From Cristatella mucedo (Eukaryota > Bryozoa > Phylactolaemata > Cristatellidae), in assembly GCA_009760855.2 (NCBI GenBank), contig WPIO01000154.1, forward strand, positions 620,001 to 684,000: 64,000 nt of DNA, written 5' to 3'. The notes beneath the pieces are model-generated. The model saw nothing but the letters and a program-made list of their open reading frames with translations. It ran no database searches and was not told where the DNA came from. The first letter of the stretch is position 1; every line of letters begins with the position of its first letter. The translations under genes and the position numbers were made by a program. Positions 22,105 through 33,600 of the stretch are shown here, piece after piece.

Positions 22105-22424
22105 TTAATAGGCAAATCTTCCTCACGGCATTTGCTGGGTCCTTTTGAATTGTCCTTGGTGTGCATATGCTTGGTGACAAACACACCTATTTATGACAGC
22201 ATTTAGTGGGTCCCTGGATTCGTTCTTCATGTGCTTATGCGTGCTGACATTGTGCATGCTGCCACTAACCACATTTGCATGCTGACCCTGTGCATGTCAC
22301 CCCTAACCATGTTATTCATGTTTATTAAGCATGATCTTACTCAGCATTCAACTGCGCTTCCCTTTGCAGCAAATGTGAAGCGCCTAGAAAGAGATTAAGT
22401 TCTCCGAGGGCGCTTTATCAAGTG

Positions 22425-22457
<33 letters not shown>

Positions 22458-22580
22458 GACAATGTGCATGTTATCACTAACCATGTTGACACGCTTCCTT
22501 TACCGTATATGTAAAGTGCCTGGTAGAAGATTCAGTTTTCTGAGCTAGGCTATGCAAGTGTGTTATTATTTTTATTGTTA
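22105..22580 (+). mobile_element. Old LINE 3' end split by a younger LINE
   Basis: The older copy runs from CACGGCATTTGCTGGGTCC to TTGGTGACAA at 22180, and resumes at 22457 (TGACAATGTGCATGTTATCA) through its UTR and a decayed stem-loop to TTATTATTTTTATTG near 22577. Confidence 0.75.
22181..22456 (+). mobile_element. Younger LINE 3' end inserted in an older one
   Basis: The insert starts in the ORF end (ACACACCTATTTATGACAGC), has the UTR and an intact stem-loop (AAGCGCC...GGGCGCTT), and ends in about ten ATT units. TGACAA occurs on each side (22175-22180 and 22457-22462), as expected for a target-site duplication. Confidence 0.85.
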
Positions 22581-22621
22581 GTATATTTATATTACCACTA
22601 AAGGTAAAGTAAAAAGTAATG

Positions 22622-22785
22622 GTTAGCTGATCGAACAGCCTCATTTATCTAGCTGAAGAAGAGCCGTAGCAGCAGCAGCTATAACCTGCTTTCAGTGGGT
22701 ATCAAAGGATTGCCTGCTGCTCTACTCGAACACCTTGCCCTAAGTCGTGCAGAGCTTAGAACCATATCACTAGGCTAAGACCCGG
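22622..22785 (-). mobile_element. SINE-A, antisense, decayed
   Basis: On the - strand the order of blocks matches SINE-A (TAGCCTAGTG-like A box, TTCGAGTAG-like B box, GGCTCTTCTTCAGCTAG, GAGGCTGTTCGATCAGCT), but many positions have changed. Confidence 0.6.
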
Positions 22786-22849
22786 GTGCAAATCAGCAGC
22801 CAAGCCAGCCTTCCGGTGCACTCCTTTAGGTCAGCTGGGTAGAAGACTA

Positions 22850-23119
22850 GATCGGCTGGCTTGGGTGAGCTTGAATGATCTTCGGTTTGTGGAGGTTGCG
22901 TTTTAGGTAACGCTTGACATATTCTTTCTTTCCAGGGCTGCAATATCCTTTTGAAGGTGTCCGCTGCTGTATAAATTCTGGTAGACATGGCCATGTGTGC
23001 AGGCCTGTGTATCTTATGGGCTGCCTAATTTCAGCTCTCCTTTCGTCCTCTGGCGGCGACTGAGCTGATCCCTGTGCATCAAACTCCAGGTTGGCTTGAC
23101 CGGGCTGCACGTTGGTCAT
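22850..23119 (-). CDS. Unidentified 90-codon open frame
   Basis: The - strand frame starts at an ATG preceded by AAA, a fair initiation context. It encodes a hydrophilic 90-residue protein with an acidic N-terminal third (PPEDERRAEIRQP) and a lysine-rich C-terminal third (GKKEYVKRYLKRNL). No signal peptide, membrane helix or known motif is visible. Composition is less repetitive than chance frames nearby, but no homologue is recognised and no splice context was resolved. Confidence 0.25.
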
Positions 23120-23228
23120 TTTCTAAAAGTGCAAGCAGCTCAAGCGTGGCATTCTGTTGCTGGAGACACATTAGCCATACCCTCACAAAAAGCAGAATGC
23201 GTATATACACTAATATATAATATATGTA

Positions 23229-23283
<55 letters not shown>
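23229..23283. repeat. (TA)n microsatellite
   Basis: About 26 uninterrupted TA units. Confidence 0.97.
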
Positions 23284-23287
<4 letters not shown>

Positions 23288-23403
23288 GTATATAAAAAAG
23301 AATATACACTTGGGCAGCCGCAGCCGGAGAGCTGGCGCCTGCTTAGCTGGCTGGCTGGTAAGGGCTATCGCAGTAAAGAAGTTCGAAGCGTTAGAGAAAC
23401 CAC

Positions 23404-23552
23404 AGCAGCAAGCTGGTTTGGTCCAGTGGTTAAAGCGCTTGCCCCGACCAAGGTCAGGCTGAGGTCGTAGGCTCGAGCCCCGAGGCATATGTGAAGCGCC
23501 TGAATAGAGATTAAGTTCTCTTGGGGTGCTATACAAATGAGTTATATAAACT
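23404..23552 (+). mobile_element. SINE-B
   Basis: A box TTGGTCCAGTGGTTAAAG, GCTTGCCCCGACCAAGGTC, B box GTAGGCTCGAGCCCC, GGCATATGTGAAGCGCCTGA, AGATTAAGTTCTCTTGGGG, then TGCTATACAAATG. The last 45 bp form the LINE-like stem-loop. Confidence 0.9.
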
Positions 23553-23620
23553 ATACAAACTATTTAAATATTCAATTCTTTGGGGAAACGGGTGTACAAA
23601 CGTACACACATATATGCATG

Positions 23621-23655
23621 AACACACACACACACACGCACACACACACACACAA
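23621..23655. repeat. (CA)n microsatellite
   Basis: About seventeen CA units with one G interruption. Confidence 0.97.
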
Positions 23656-23905
23656 GCCACAGGATGAAGGTGACACGGCAACAATGAAAACTGCCGTGGC
23701 ACGTGGCAAAAGAAAAACCCAAGGAGTCGAATGGCTTGGAAACTTGCGGACTTGGCGGTAGCATTTCATGTGGACAGTCTAGGAACGAACCGGTGGCTGC
23801 TCCATCCCGTGTGTGAGTGTGCTCGTGCATGCATGCGTGTATACACCTGTACATGCAAAGATTTGTATCTCTTCCTTTACAGCATGAAAAGTGCCTAGAA
23901 AGAGA

Positions 23906-24718
23906 TAATAATAATAATAATAATAATTCACTTGATAAAGCGCCCTCAGAGAACTTAATCTCTCTCTAGGCGCTTTACATTTGCTGTAAAGTGAAATGCA
24001 ATTGAATGGTAAGTAAAATCATGCTTGAAAAACAAACGAAATGAATAATATGGTTAGGGGTGACATGCACAGGGTCAGCATGCAAATGTGGTTAGTGGCA
24101 GCATGCAGTGTCAGCACGCATAAGCACATCAAAGAGGAATCACGGGGACCTACTAAATGCTGTCCTAAATAGGTGTTTTTAGGTTCCTTTTAAATGTGGT
24201 CAGGTCAGGGGATGTTTTGACGCAGGTCGGGAGGGAGTTCCAGGCTTTGGGAGCATATGAACTAAATGCACGGTCTCCAAAGGATTTAAGGTTTGTATGA
24301 GGTATTTCTAGACTGTTGGATTCCGAAAAGCGGGTGGTACGATGCTTGGCCTGATGGGGTAGTATATCTGACAGATAGGCTGGAGCCATAGAATGAAGGG
24401 ACCTAAAAGTGAGCGACAAAACCTTGAAGTCAATCCGTTGCTTGACTGGTAGCCAGTGCAGGTCGGCGAGAAGTGGAGTAATGTGGCAACTGTGTACGCT
24501 CACGACAGACAAGCCTAGCTGCAGAGTTTTGCACCAGCTGCAATCGCCTGATCACACATGCTGGTAGGCCAGTAAGCAGTGAGTTGCAGAAGTCGAGACG
24601 GGATGTCACGAATGCATGAACTAACTTGGACGTGGTATCCTTATCTAAACAAGCCCTAATTTTAGCAATGTTATGAAGCTGAAAATAGGCGGATTTGACT
24701 GCGGAGCTGACGTGGTCG
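23906..24718 (-). mobile_element. LINE 3' half, antisense, just upstream of POLD1
   Basis: On the - strand it runs from the [18 protein letters not shown] region through the ORF end, UTR and stem-loop to an (AAT)n-type tail at 23906-23928. It is one of the least diverged copies and carries the subfamily insertion GCGTACACAGTTGCC. Its left flank (about 23866-23905) looks like the tail of an older + strand LINE or SINE that it entered. Confidence 0.85.
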
Positions 24719-24979
24719 CCATACAAACTTGCTATTACTGTTATCCCTACGAGGGTGCACAATAAGTGCCTTGCATCAGTCATCCCATGGCTGCTCGTCT
24801 TTTGAACTGTGTTCATACGATCTATTCCATTGACTCAGAGAGCACGCTAAAAGAGCTGCAGGCTTTTTGCATTATAAAAGACTGCATGCTGGACTCCTGC
24901 TACCGGTCACTAATGTAAAGTAGGATCGTGTCACACTGTAGGCTATGGCTCGTTCCTTTCATTGCTAGACGTGCTCACG
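24719..24979 (+). promoter_or_regulatory. Presumed POLD1 promoter and 5' UTR
   Basis: This is the 261 bp between the antisense LINE and the POLD1 start codon. No TATA box or CpG island is evident. The start codon context is CTCACGATGG, with A at -3 and G at +4. The transcription start cannot be placed from sequence. Confidence 0.35.
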
Positions 24980-25139
24980 ATGGACAAGAAGAGACCGTCC
25001 AGCTCAGGCGGCCCTGGAGGCAAGAAGACCAAGAAAGACGATGGCGATGGTGCTGCACCGTCTGCGTTTGAGATGGAGCTCGCCATGCTCGAAGACATCG
25101 AGAGTGAAAGCCCCGATTCACTCACTCCGGAAATGATCG
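24980..25139 (+). CDS. POLD1: POLD1 exon 1
   Basis: Codons 1-53 plus one base. ATG in a good context; the N-terminus is basic (KKRP, KKTKK), then acidic. The donor is ATCG followed by GTCAGG. A GTTTGC donor five bases later would break the phase with exon 2. Confidence 0.9.
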
Positions 25140-27549
25140 GTCAGGTTTGCTGCAGCTGCCTTTTGGCCGTGCTGCACGTCCAGGGCCATTGCCATCTGCC
25201 ACCCACAGTGCTCACCAATGGTTGGCATATAGCTCCCTCCCACAGCGTTTGCAAAACCCTCTCTTCGTTTTCTCATGGGTGTAGGCCTGTTTCTTAAGGA
25301 ACCCAGGGTAACCCTGACATGCTAGAAATGCTTTATCAACTCATGCTCGATGCCACTCGGGGTTTTCATGTTGTTTGAAAGATTTGCTCCTCTCCTTGCT
25401 CAGGTGAAGGCCCAGACCTGGTGTGCAGCAGTACCAGATGGTCTCGTCCTCCACTGCTAGAACCGCTTGATTCTTCGAAAAATGCAATCGTCTTCCAGCA
25501 GATCGACATCGATTACTACATCGGTGAGCACATCGCCGTTATTTTAAGCCTTAGTGTGAGAAGTTCAGCCAAGCGTAAATGCCTCGAGTGAGATCCAAAG
25601 TTACTCTGACTGTAGGCTTGCATCTGGCAACGTCGTGTCAAGGTTCTTCATTAATTGATGCCGTCCTGCTGCTTAGACGGCTTGCCTATTCTCCCTCTAC
25701 TTCGTATGCTTGTGAATTATTCGGGGTGAGGGCTCGATGCTGCATTGTTACTGTTGTGTAGCCTACTGACAGCACACATAAAGAAATTTACATATGACAC
25801 CATGTTTATGTACCCCATACGTAGTTCCACAGAGCCACGGGGCCAATGAGATTGCCGTGCGGCAGAATTTTCCAAAGTACACATTTTATATTAAAGTATT
25901 TTCATAGTACCTTCCTGCTTCTTCTTTGCTTCCATCATGCCTGTGCATCTATCTCACTCTCAGAGCTGACATCAGGGGTGTAGTCGAAGTGTAAGAACAG
26001 CTTAGAAGTTGCAAGAAAAGACCTAAAAGCAAAGGAAAGCTTAACAGACAGGGACAGAATTGGTACCAAGAGTGCAGTCTTTGTTACTGTGCTGAAGAAT
26101 TGCTGAGTTGAGCTTCACTGTTTTTAAGATAAAATGTAAAAAAAATATTGGTCCAACAATCAAATAATTGTTTAGTATACCATTCAAATGCCAAAAATGT
26201 TGAAGATTGAGTCTGGAGTTGAGACAGATTAGTTAACAGGAAAGAAAAGCAGTAAAAAACAATTAGGCCTAAAAAACAACCCCTTTGTATCCCGAAAGTA
26301 AACTGGAAGCAACGTACTTAAAGTAAAAAAATTATCCTCTTTCTTCATAATAATAATAAAAACAATAAGACACTCGATAAAGTGCCCCCAGAGAACTCAA
26401 TCTCTTTTAATGCACTTTACATTTGATCTTATACGACTTTATCCCAACTTGTTGAACTTTGGTAAGTCGAGGTATCTGTAAACATTTGTTACTTGTTGAG
26501 GTACATGCTTGTGAGTTTAGACAGCTTCATTTATAGTGCATCGTTGTGCCTTGTAAATTCCACAACTCAGCCAATACTTGACAGATCAACGTGAGATTTC
26601 AAATATACGTTCAGCTATGCTTGCACATTTGGTTGGATAAGTACTGCTATACATTAGATATGATCGCATGTGCTTATTATCGTTTTGCTGTTTTCATTCG
26701 AATGCATTCATTTTTGCAGTTGCTGTTGCCAGGGTGAGTGAATTGGACATTTCGCATTAAAAACCAAGAAAAAGTCAGTCAGGCAGTCGGAGGCCCTGTT
26801 TGCTTAGTATTCCCCAGCATTGTCTGCAGCCACCATGCGCAATTTACACTCAAGCACTTCTATGAATCACTCTAACTTAACGTCCACCAAACGTGCTTTG
26901 ACCACCTCGGCCCATCTTAATGCATGTCAGTGAGATTCTCGCTCAATGTGCAACAAACCCCTAATAACACATGACATGATTATTTTAGACAATCTCGACT
27001 AGCTTGTTTTGATCGAGACCTAGCTAAAATCGGCTAACTGTCCGCCCATAACCGATGCAACCATGACAAGCTTCTGCTTCTTCCATACCCTTAAATCAGT
27101 CAAAACTGGTGCACTTGCCATTTTTGCATATTCCTTGCTTTAATTTCAAACCGCTGGTGGTCCCCTCAAAACAACAGTCTTTCAAATCTCTTGTTTTGAG
27201 TTCCTTCGGCAACAAGCTGGCAATGGTGGCAAAAATCTAACCCCCAACTTAGCCCTCCTTTATCTCAGATTTGTATGATCTTATTTTGATTTGGTGTGCA
27301 AGGAATCCATCTTTCCTCGTTATGAGTGATTTTGACATTCATCTTGACAACGTAAACTGACTTAAGCCGAATTTTGGGCACAAACTGCTTATTTTCTCTT
27401 GTGGCTAATGTGCATGACCCCACTTACAACATGAGTCACACACTAAAGCAGATATTCTCCCAAAACTGGATGCTATCATCCTCTATCGTCCAGATGGGCT
27501 ATGGTTTACTACAGACGACCTTGAGAAAGCTCACAAAGATCACGACTGA

Positions 27550-27616
<67 letters not shown>

Positions 27617-30600
27617 CAAGCATATGAGTACTACTGTAGATCATACCGATCGATCCTAGCAAAGGCCAAGCCTAGCTTTTCCAAAAATAATAATAATATA
27701 ATAATGATTATAATACACTGATAAAGCGCACTCAGAGAACTCAGTCTCTTTCTAGGCGCTTTACATTTGCTGCCAAGAAAACGCGATCGAATGGTGAGTG
27801 GTATTATGCTTGGTAAACAGCATGAATAACATGGTTAGGGGTGACATGCACAGGGTCAGCATGCAAGTGCATTTAGTGGTAGCATGCACAGTGTCAGCAC
27901 GAATAAGCACATCAAGGACGAATTACAGTGACCTACTTAATGTTGTCATAATGAGGTGCGTTTTTAAGTTCTTTTTAAATGTGGTTAAGTCAGGGGATGT
28001 CGTAATGGAAGTTCGGAGTGAGTTTCAGGCTGTGGGAGCATACAAATTAAAGGCACTGTCTCCAAATGATTTGAGCTTTGTACGAGGTATAGGTAAACAG
28101 TTAGTTTCCGAAAAGCAGGTGGTGCTATACTTGTCCTGGTGTGGGAATAGATCTGATAGGCAAACTGAAGCCAAAGAATGAAGGGATTTAAGAGTGAGCG
28201 ACAAAAGCTTGAAGTCGATCCGTTGCTTGACCGCTAGCCAGTGCAGGTCGGCGAGAAGTGGTGCGATGTGGCAACTGCGCCGCTCACGACAGACAAGCCT
28301 AGTTTTGCACCAGCTGGAAGCGCCTGACTGCGTAGGCCGGTAGGCCAGCGAGCAGTGAGTTACAAAAATATTGTTGAATCGCAGATGCACATTTTTAAAA
28401 ACACTGATGTCTGCAATCAACATCTCCTTAAATGCTCGCAGGTTAGCTTCTTACCTAGCGATCCTTGGTCTAGCGGTTAAGGTGCTCGCCCCGACCTCAC
28501 CTTCGACCTCCCCGACCTCTTACACTTTTTACCTAGCGATCCTTTTGGTTCCTCAGAGAGTCTATTCCTAAGAAAAGAGAGTTTATTCCTAAGGCAGCAG
28601 CATCCCCTTTGGGGTCGCGTCACTCAAGAACCCAGATTACTCCTTTCGCTCGATTCCGTGCAGTGCCTCAATGTCTACATCTAATGAGGCTACGATTGAC
28701 CTCATACTGAAATTCATTTCCCAGTCAAGGAAGACTCTTTTGGACCCTATTTCCACTGTCCTACTTCTCCGATGTGTCGATCTGCTGCTACAATGCGCAA
28801 CTAACATAGCAGATATGTTCTTAGCCTCAGGTCATGTCCACGGGCCTTTCAAAAAAGGCTGTAATTAAGCTGCTAATTAAATAACGCAACACTAGACCAA
28901 GAGAACTTGAGCATTTTCCACAAAGTCTCCCTTCTACCCCTCCTATCAAAGATAATAGAACTAGTTGTGGAAGGCCAGCTTGTCTTCTAATGCAACTCTA
29001 AACCTAGCAAATAAATCCCAGTCTGGTTTTAGAACTTATCGCTCCTTAAAGTCAGCATTGTGTTGGATGTATAACGATCTTATCAGGCATGGGTAAAGTC
29101 TGTCTTCGTGTTTTTCTTGATGTTTCGGCAGCGTTTGATACTATTAATCACCAAGCTGTTCTCGAGTGCATCTCATCTCACCTGGGTATCACTGGCACTG
29201 CAGTGATTAAAGTCCTATCTTAGTGTGAGACTCTAGAGTATTGGTGTGAAGGGACAAAGATCATCTGAGGAACCACTGAAGTATGGGGTAACTTAGGACT
29301 CAGTACTTGGTGCCGTTTTCTTTTAACAGTTTATATTCTCACTTTTGCCGATATGATTGCCCAGCTCAACCTAGGCTTTCACTTCTATGTAGATGACACT
29401 CAGTTGTACCTTTGCTTTGATCCCTCCCACCCTTTCAGCAAGTATCATTTTCTCAACCCCTCTGACATTGTATTGTTGACATCCACACATGGATGACAGC
29501 TAACTTTCTCGAATTGAATGACGATAAAATTAACGTACTAGTTACTAGCTAACCAAATGTGACTCAGAAATTAGAAAGTGTAACCCTCAAAATTGGCTCT
29601 GCCTGCATATCTTTTGTTGCATCTGCACGAAATGTGCGTGTCTGTTCCAAAGTGACCTTTCATTAGACAACCACATCAGCTCTACGGTTTCTCAGTCAAG
29701 TCTGTCTACTTTAAAATGTATAACATTGCTACAATTTGGGCTTGTTTAGACAACGATACCACATCTTAGTTTGTCCATGCGTTTGTGACATTCCGTCTTA
29801 ACTTCTTGCTGGTCAACCGGCCTGTTCTCTCACAAGCTTACAGCTGGTGCAAAACTCTGCAGCTAGGCATGTCTGTCGTGAGCATCGCAGTTGCCACATC
29901 ACACCGCTTCTTGCCTACCTGCAGTATCTCCCAATTAAGCAGTGTATTAGCTGTCACTCTTAGCTCCCTCCATTCTTTGGCTCTAACCTACCTATCAGAA
30001 CTACTCCCCTACCCGGCAAGGCACCGTACCACCCTCTTACCTGACTCAAATCGTTTAGCTATCCCTCGTACATGCTTCAAATCCTTTGGAGACCGAGTCT
30101 TTAGTTTTTATGCTTCCAAAGCCTGAAACTCACTTCTGACTGATTTAATGACACCCGTGACTCGACGGTGTTTTAAAAAACAGCTCAAAAGGCACCTTTT
30201 TATCACAGTATTCAATGGGCTCCGTGATTCGTTATGTGTGTGGTTTCTGACACTATGAATGATGCCACTAACCATATTTTATGCATCGATACCATAGAGG
30301 TCACCGCTAACGACATTAAGATCGAGACATTGTGCAGGCAACCACTAATCATTCGATCATGCCTCTTTTACAGCACATGGAAAGTGCTTAGAAAGAATAA
30401 TTCTGAAGGGGCTATGCAAATTTAACACTAATAATATTAGAATCACTATTAAACCTCTTGAATTTTATTATCTGTTTTTATTGACATGTTTAGCAAAGAG
30501 TTTTTCTATCTCTAACCATTTGATCGTGGTTCCTTTGCAGCTGTTGAAAAACACCTAGAAAGAGGTTGGGTTGCTTGAGGGTGCTTTATAAAATGTATTA

Positions 30601-33600
30601 CTCTTATTATTATTATTATTAATATTATTAAACATAATTAACCAAAATCAGCCATGAACTTCGACAGTGGTGTGTAAGCAGAGCCGAACTCGCATTTGGA
30701 ATTTCTCATTACTCCCTCAGGTAGTGTCCGAGTTATGTAACCTACCAGGCGAAAAGCTACAAAGTACAGGTACCGGGTCCTCGATGTACCAAGCAACAAG
30801 CTGGGACACAAGTAGTATATCGTTCAGAGATTGGTAATTTGTTTTTTGTAGGTCTGGTGCATCAGTTTTGCTTTCGAATTAGACGTGGTTTGCCTAATCG
30901 TTTTTTAGTGCTTTCCTTTTATGTAGATATCCTCAAAACTTCAGATCTCATTTTCAAGATATTTGTCTTTTGAAAGGTACCTTAACAGTTATTCGATTTT
31001 TTTTCTTCATCTTATCAGTGTGTAAAAATAGTTATTTTTCATTCGAAGTGGAGTTAAGCATACGACAAATCTACTACTGCAGCAGTTTGCTGTGGTTAGA
31101 ATTCCTTAAGCTTCACTCACGGTTGCTGCTTCATGTAGCCAATACGGCTAGTCCTTAAAACCTCTGAGTTCTGCGTTTTCAAAGAACCTGTCATTAAATG
31201 TCCTGGAGCTATATTTACTACATTCATGAACGTGTATAGCAGTAATTGTCCTGCCAAAATCAGAAATAAACTAGTTGCAGGGATGTGCAATCAGAGCTGA
31301 ACCCCTATTTAGAATTTCATGCTAATCCTTGAAACAGTGGCTGAGTGCTAGATTTCACAAGACACTGAGCTGCATTGCAAATGAAGCTGTTTAAAGTCAC
31401 AGTTATGCACGCCAACAAGCTGCTAACACGTACCTCGATGTATCAAGCATATCTCTTGTTGAATCTGGTTGTTGAAATCTAGGTGCCATGTTCGAAAGTG
31501 ACCTTTCAGTAGACTACCACATCAGCTCCTCAATCAAGTCTGCCTACTTTCAGCTATATAACATTGCTAGAATTCGGGCTTGTTTAGATAAGGATACCAC
31601 GTCTAAGTTGGTCCATCCATGCATTTGTGACATCCCGTCTTGACTCCTGTAACTTACTGCTTGCTGGTCTACCAGCCTGTGCAGTCAGGTGCTTGCAGCT
31701 GGTGTAAAACTCCGCAGCTTGGCTTGTCTGTCGTGAGTAACGCAGTTGCCACATCACACCTTTTCTCCCCGACCTGCAGTGGCTCCCAGTCAAGCAAGGC
31801 ATTGACTTCAAGGTTCTGTCACTCACTTTCAGGTCCTTTCATTCTTTAGCTGAAGCCTACTTATCAGATCTACTCCCCCACCAAGCTAAGCATCGTATCG
31901 CCCGCTTTTCGAAATTTAACTGCTTATCGATACCGCGTAGAAATCTCAAATCCTTTGGAGACCGTGCTTTTAGTTCATATGCTCCCAAAGCTGGGAGCTC
32001 ATGCATATATGCAACTCACTCCCGACCTGCGTCACGACATCTCCTGACCTGATCACCTTTAAAAAACTGAAAACGCATTTATTTATGACAGCATTTAGTG
32101 GGTCTCGGTGATTCGTCCTGTATGTGCTTATGTGTGCTGACACTGTTGCATGCTGCCACTAACCGCACTTGCATGCTGACCCTGTGCATGTCACCCCAAA
32201 CCACGTTATTCTTGTTGTGTATCGAGCATGCTGCCACTAACCATTCGATCGTGCTTTCTTTGCAGCAAATATAAAGTGCCTGGAAAGATATTGAGTTCTC
32301 TCAGGGTACTGTATCAAGTTTGTTAGTATTAGTATTAATAATATTATAATTGTTTATTAAGTTGGAACACATGGTGCATTAATGCTGAGATCGGTACATT
32401 TTTTATTTGTAGACATGTTGCTTCTAAATTACGTCTGGGTTTGACACTGTTTGCACAATCCTTTTTTCTTTTGTGTGAAGATTCTCAAAACTGTCGACCC
32501 TATTTTATGCGTGCTCGTCTTTTTAAATCTACCCTAAAAAAATCAGATTGTTGGACACATTTTTTCAGTTTTTTCTGGGCCTTAAATCGTCTATAATTCA
32601 TTTGATGCTGTGCCTTCAATTTCTATGCTCCCGAAGCCTCGAGGTTGCTGCAGACTAACATCACAACGTCACCCGACTTGGCAATTAAACGTATGCTTTT
32701 AACCCACTTTTTCCTTGCAACATTTGCTCAATACTTTTTTATTGTCATGACAGCAAATTAGGATCTGCTATTTTTGGTAAAAGCTTTTATTGATATCTTT
32801 CTTCCTATATCAGGCCTGCCAGTTGGTGCTTGTCTTGTAGGGCAACCAATGGTCGGAATGCCAGGCGCCACCAGTGGTCCTGTGCCCATCGTTCGCATGT
32901 TTGGTGTTACTGAGCAAGGGCACAGTGTGGTGGCACATGTCCACGGATTTCATCCCTATTTCTTTGTTACGGCCCCCAAGAACTTTTCTCCTGATTACTG
33001 CTGTGACTTTAAGGTAACGGTGGCAAAGTGGCCTTTGCTGCTGATGTGCTTTATTTTTTCTTTGCATATCTGCAGCATAAACTACACCGTTGCAGGAAGC
33101 ACTGAATGGCGCTGTTATCAAGGACATGAAAGGTAATAAGGATGATCTTAAAGTTGCTGTACTGGCTGTCGAGATCTGTTACAAGGAAGGTAAATTAGAC
33201 CAATTCAGTGCAGCTTTAATTGTGCCTTGCTTGTTTGGCTGCTTACTTGTAGCATGGCCAACATTTTTCTGACCAACCGGTTTCCGGATGAATGTTGTGT
33301 TACGTTCTTTACTCGTCGTCATGGCTGTGACCTGGTATTTATATTTGTCCTCGTGTCAAGAGCTGCCTATTTGAGAGGTCGTACAGTAAGCAGTTTACAC
33401 ATGCTCATATGACTCAGTGTGACTGAGTGCCGACTGTACTTCAAGTCTACGGAATACATGTCAGAGTAGGCTGTACCATCCACCGGAAATGCTACCACAA
33501 TTGCACTCGTGCTGTGTTTTCCACGGCCTGCATGGCTATCCACTGGACCACACCTTGCTTAATCTCCGACTCAGCTCATTCAGTCCTTCTCATGCATTGG

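Noticed and set aside
25140-25144. Alternative POLD1 exon 1 donor at CAG/GTTTGC
   Set aside because: It would leave phase 0, but exon 2 needs one preceding base to read EGPDL...; the GTCAGG donor at 25140 fits.
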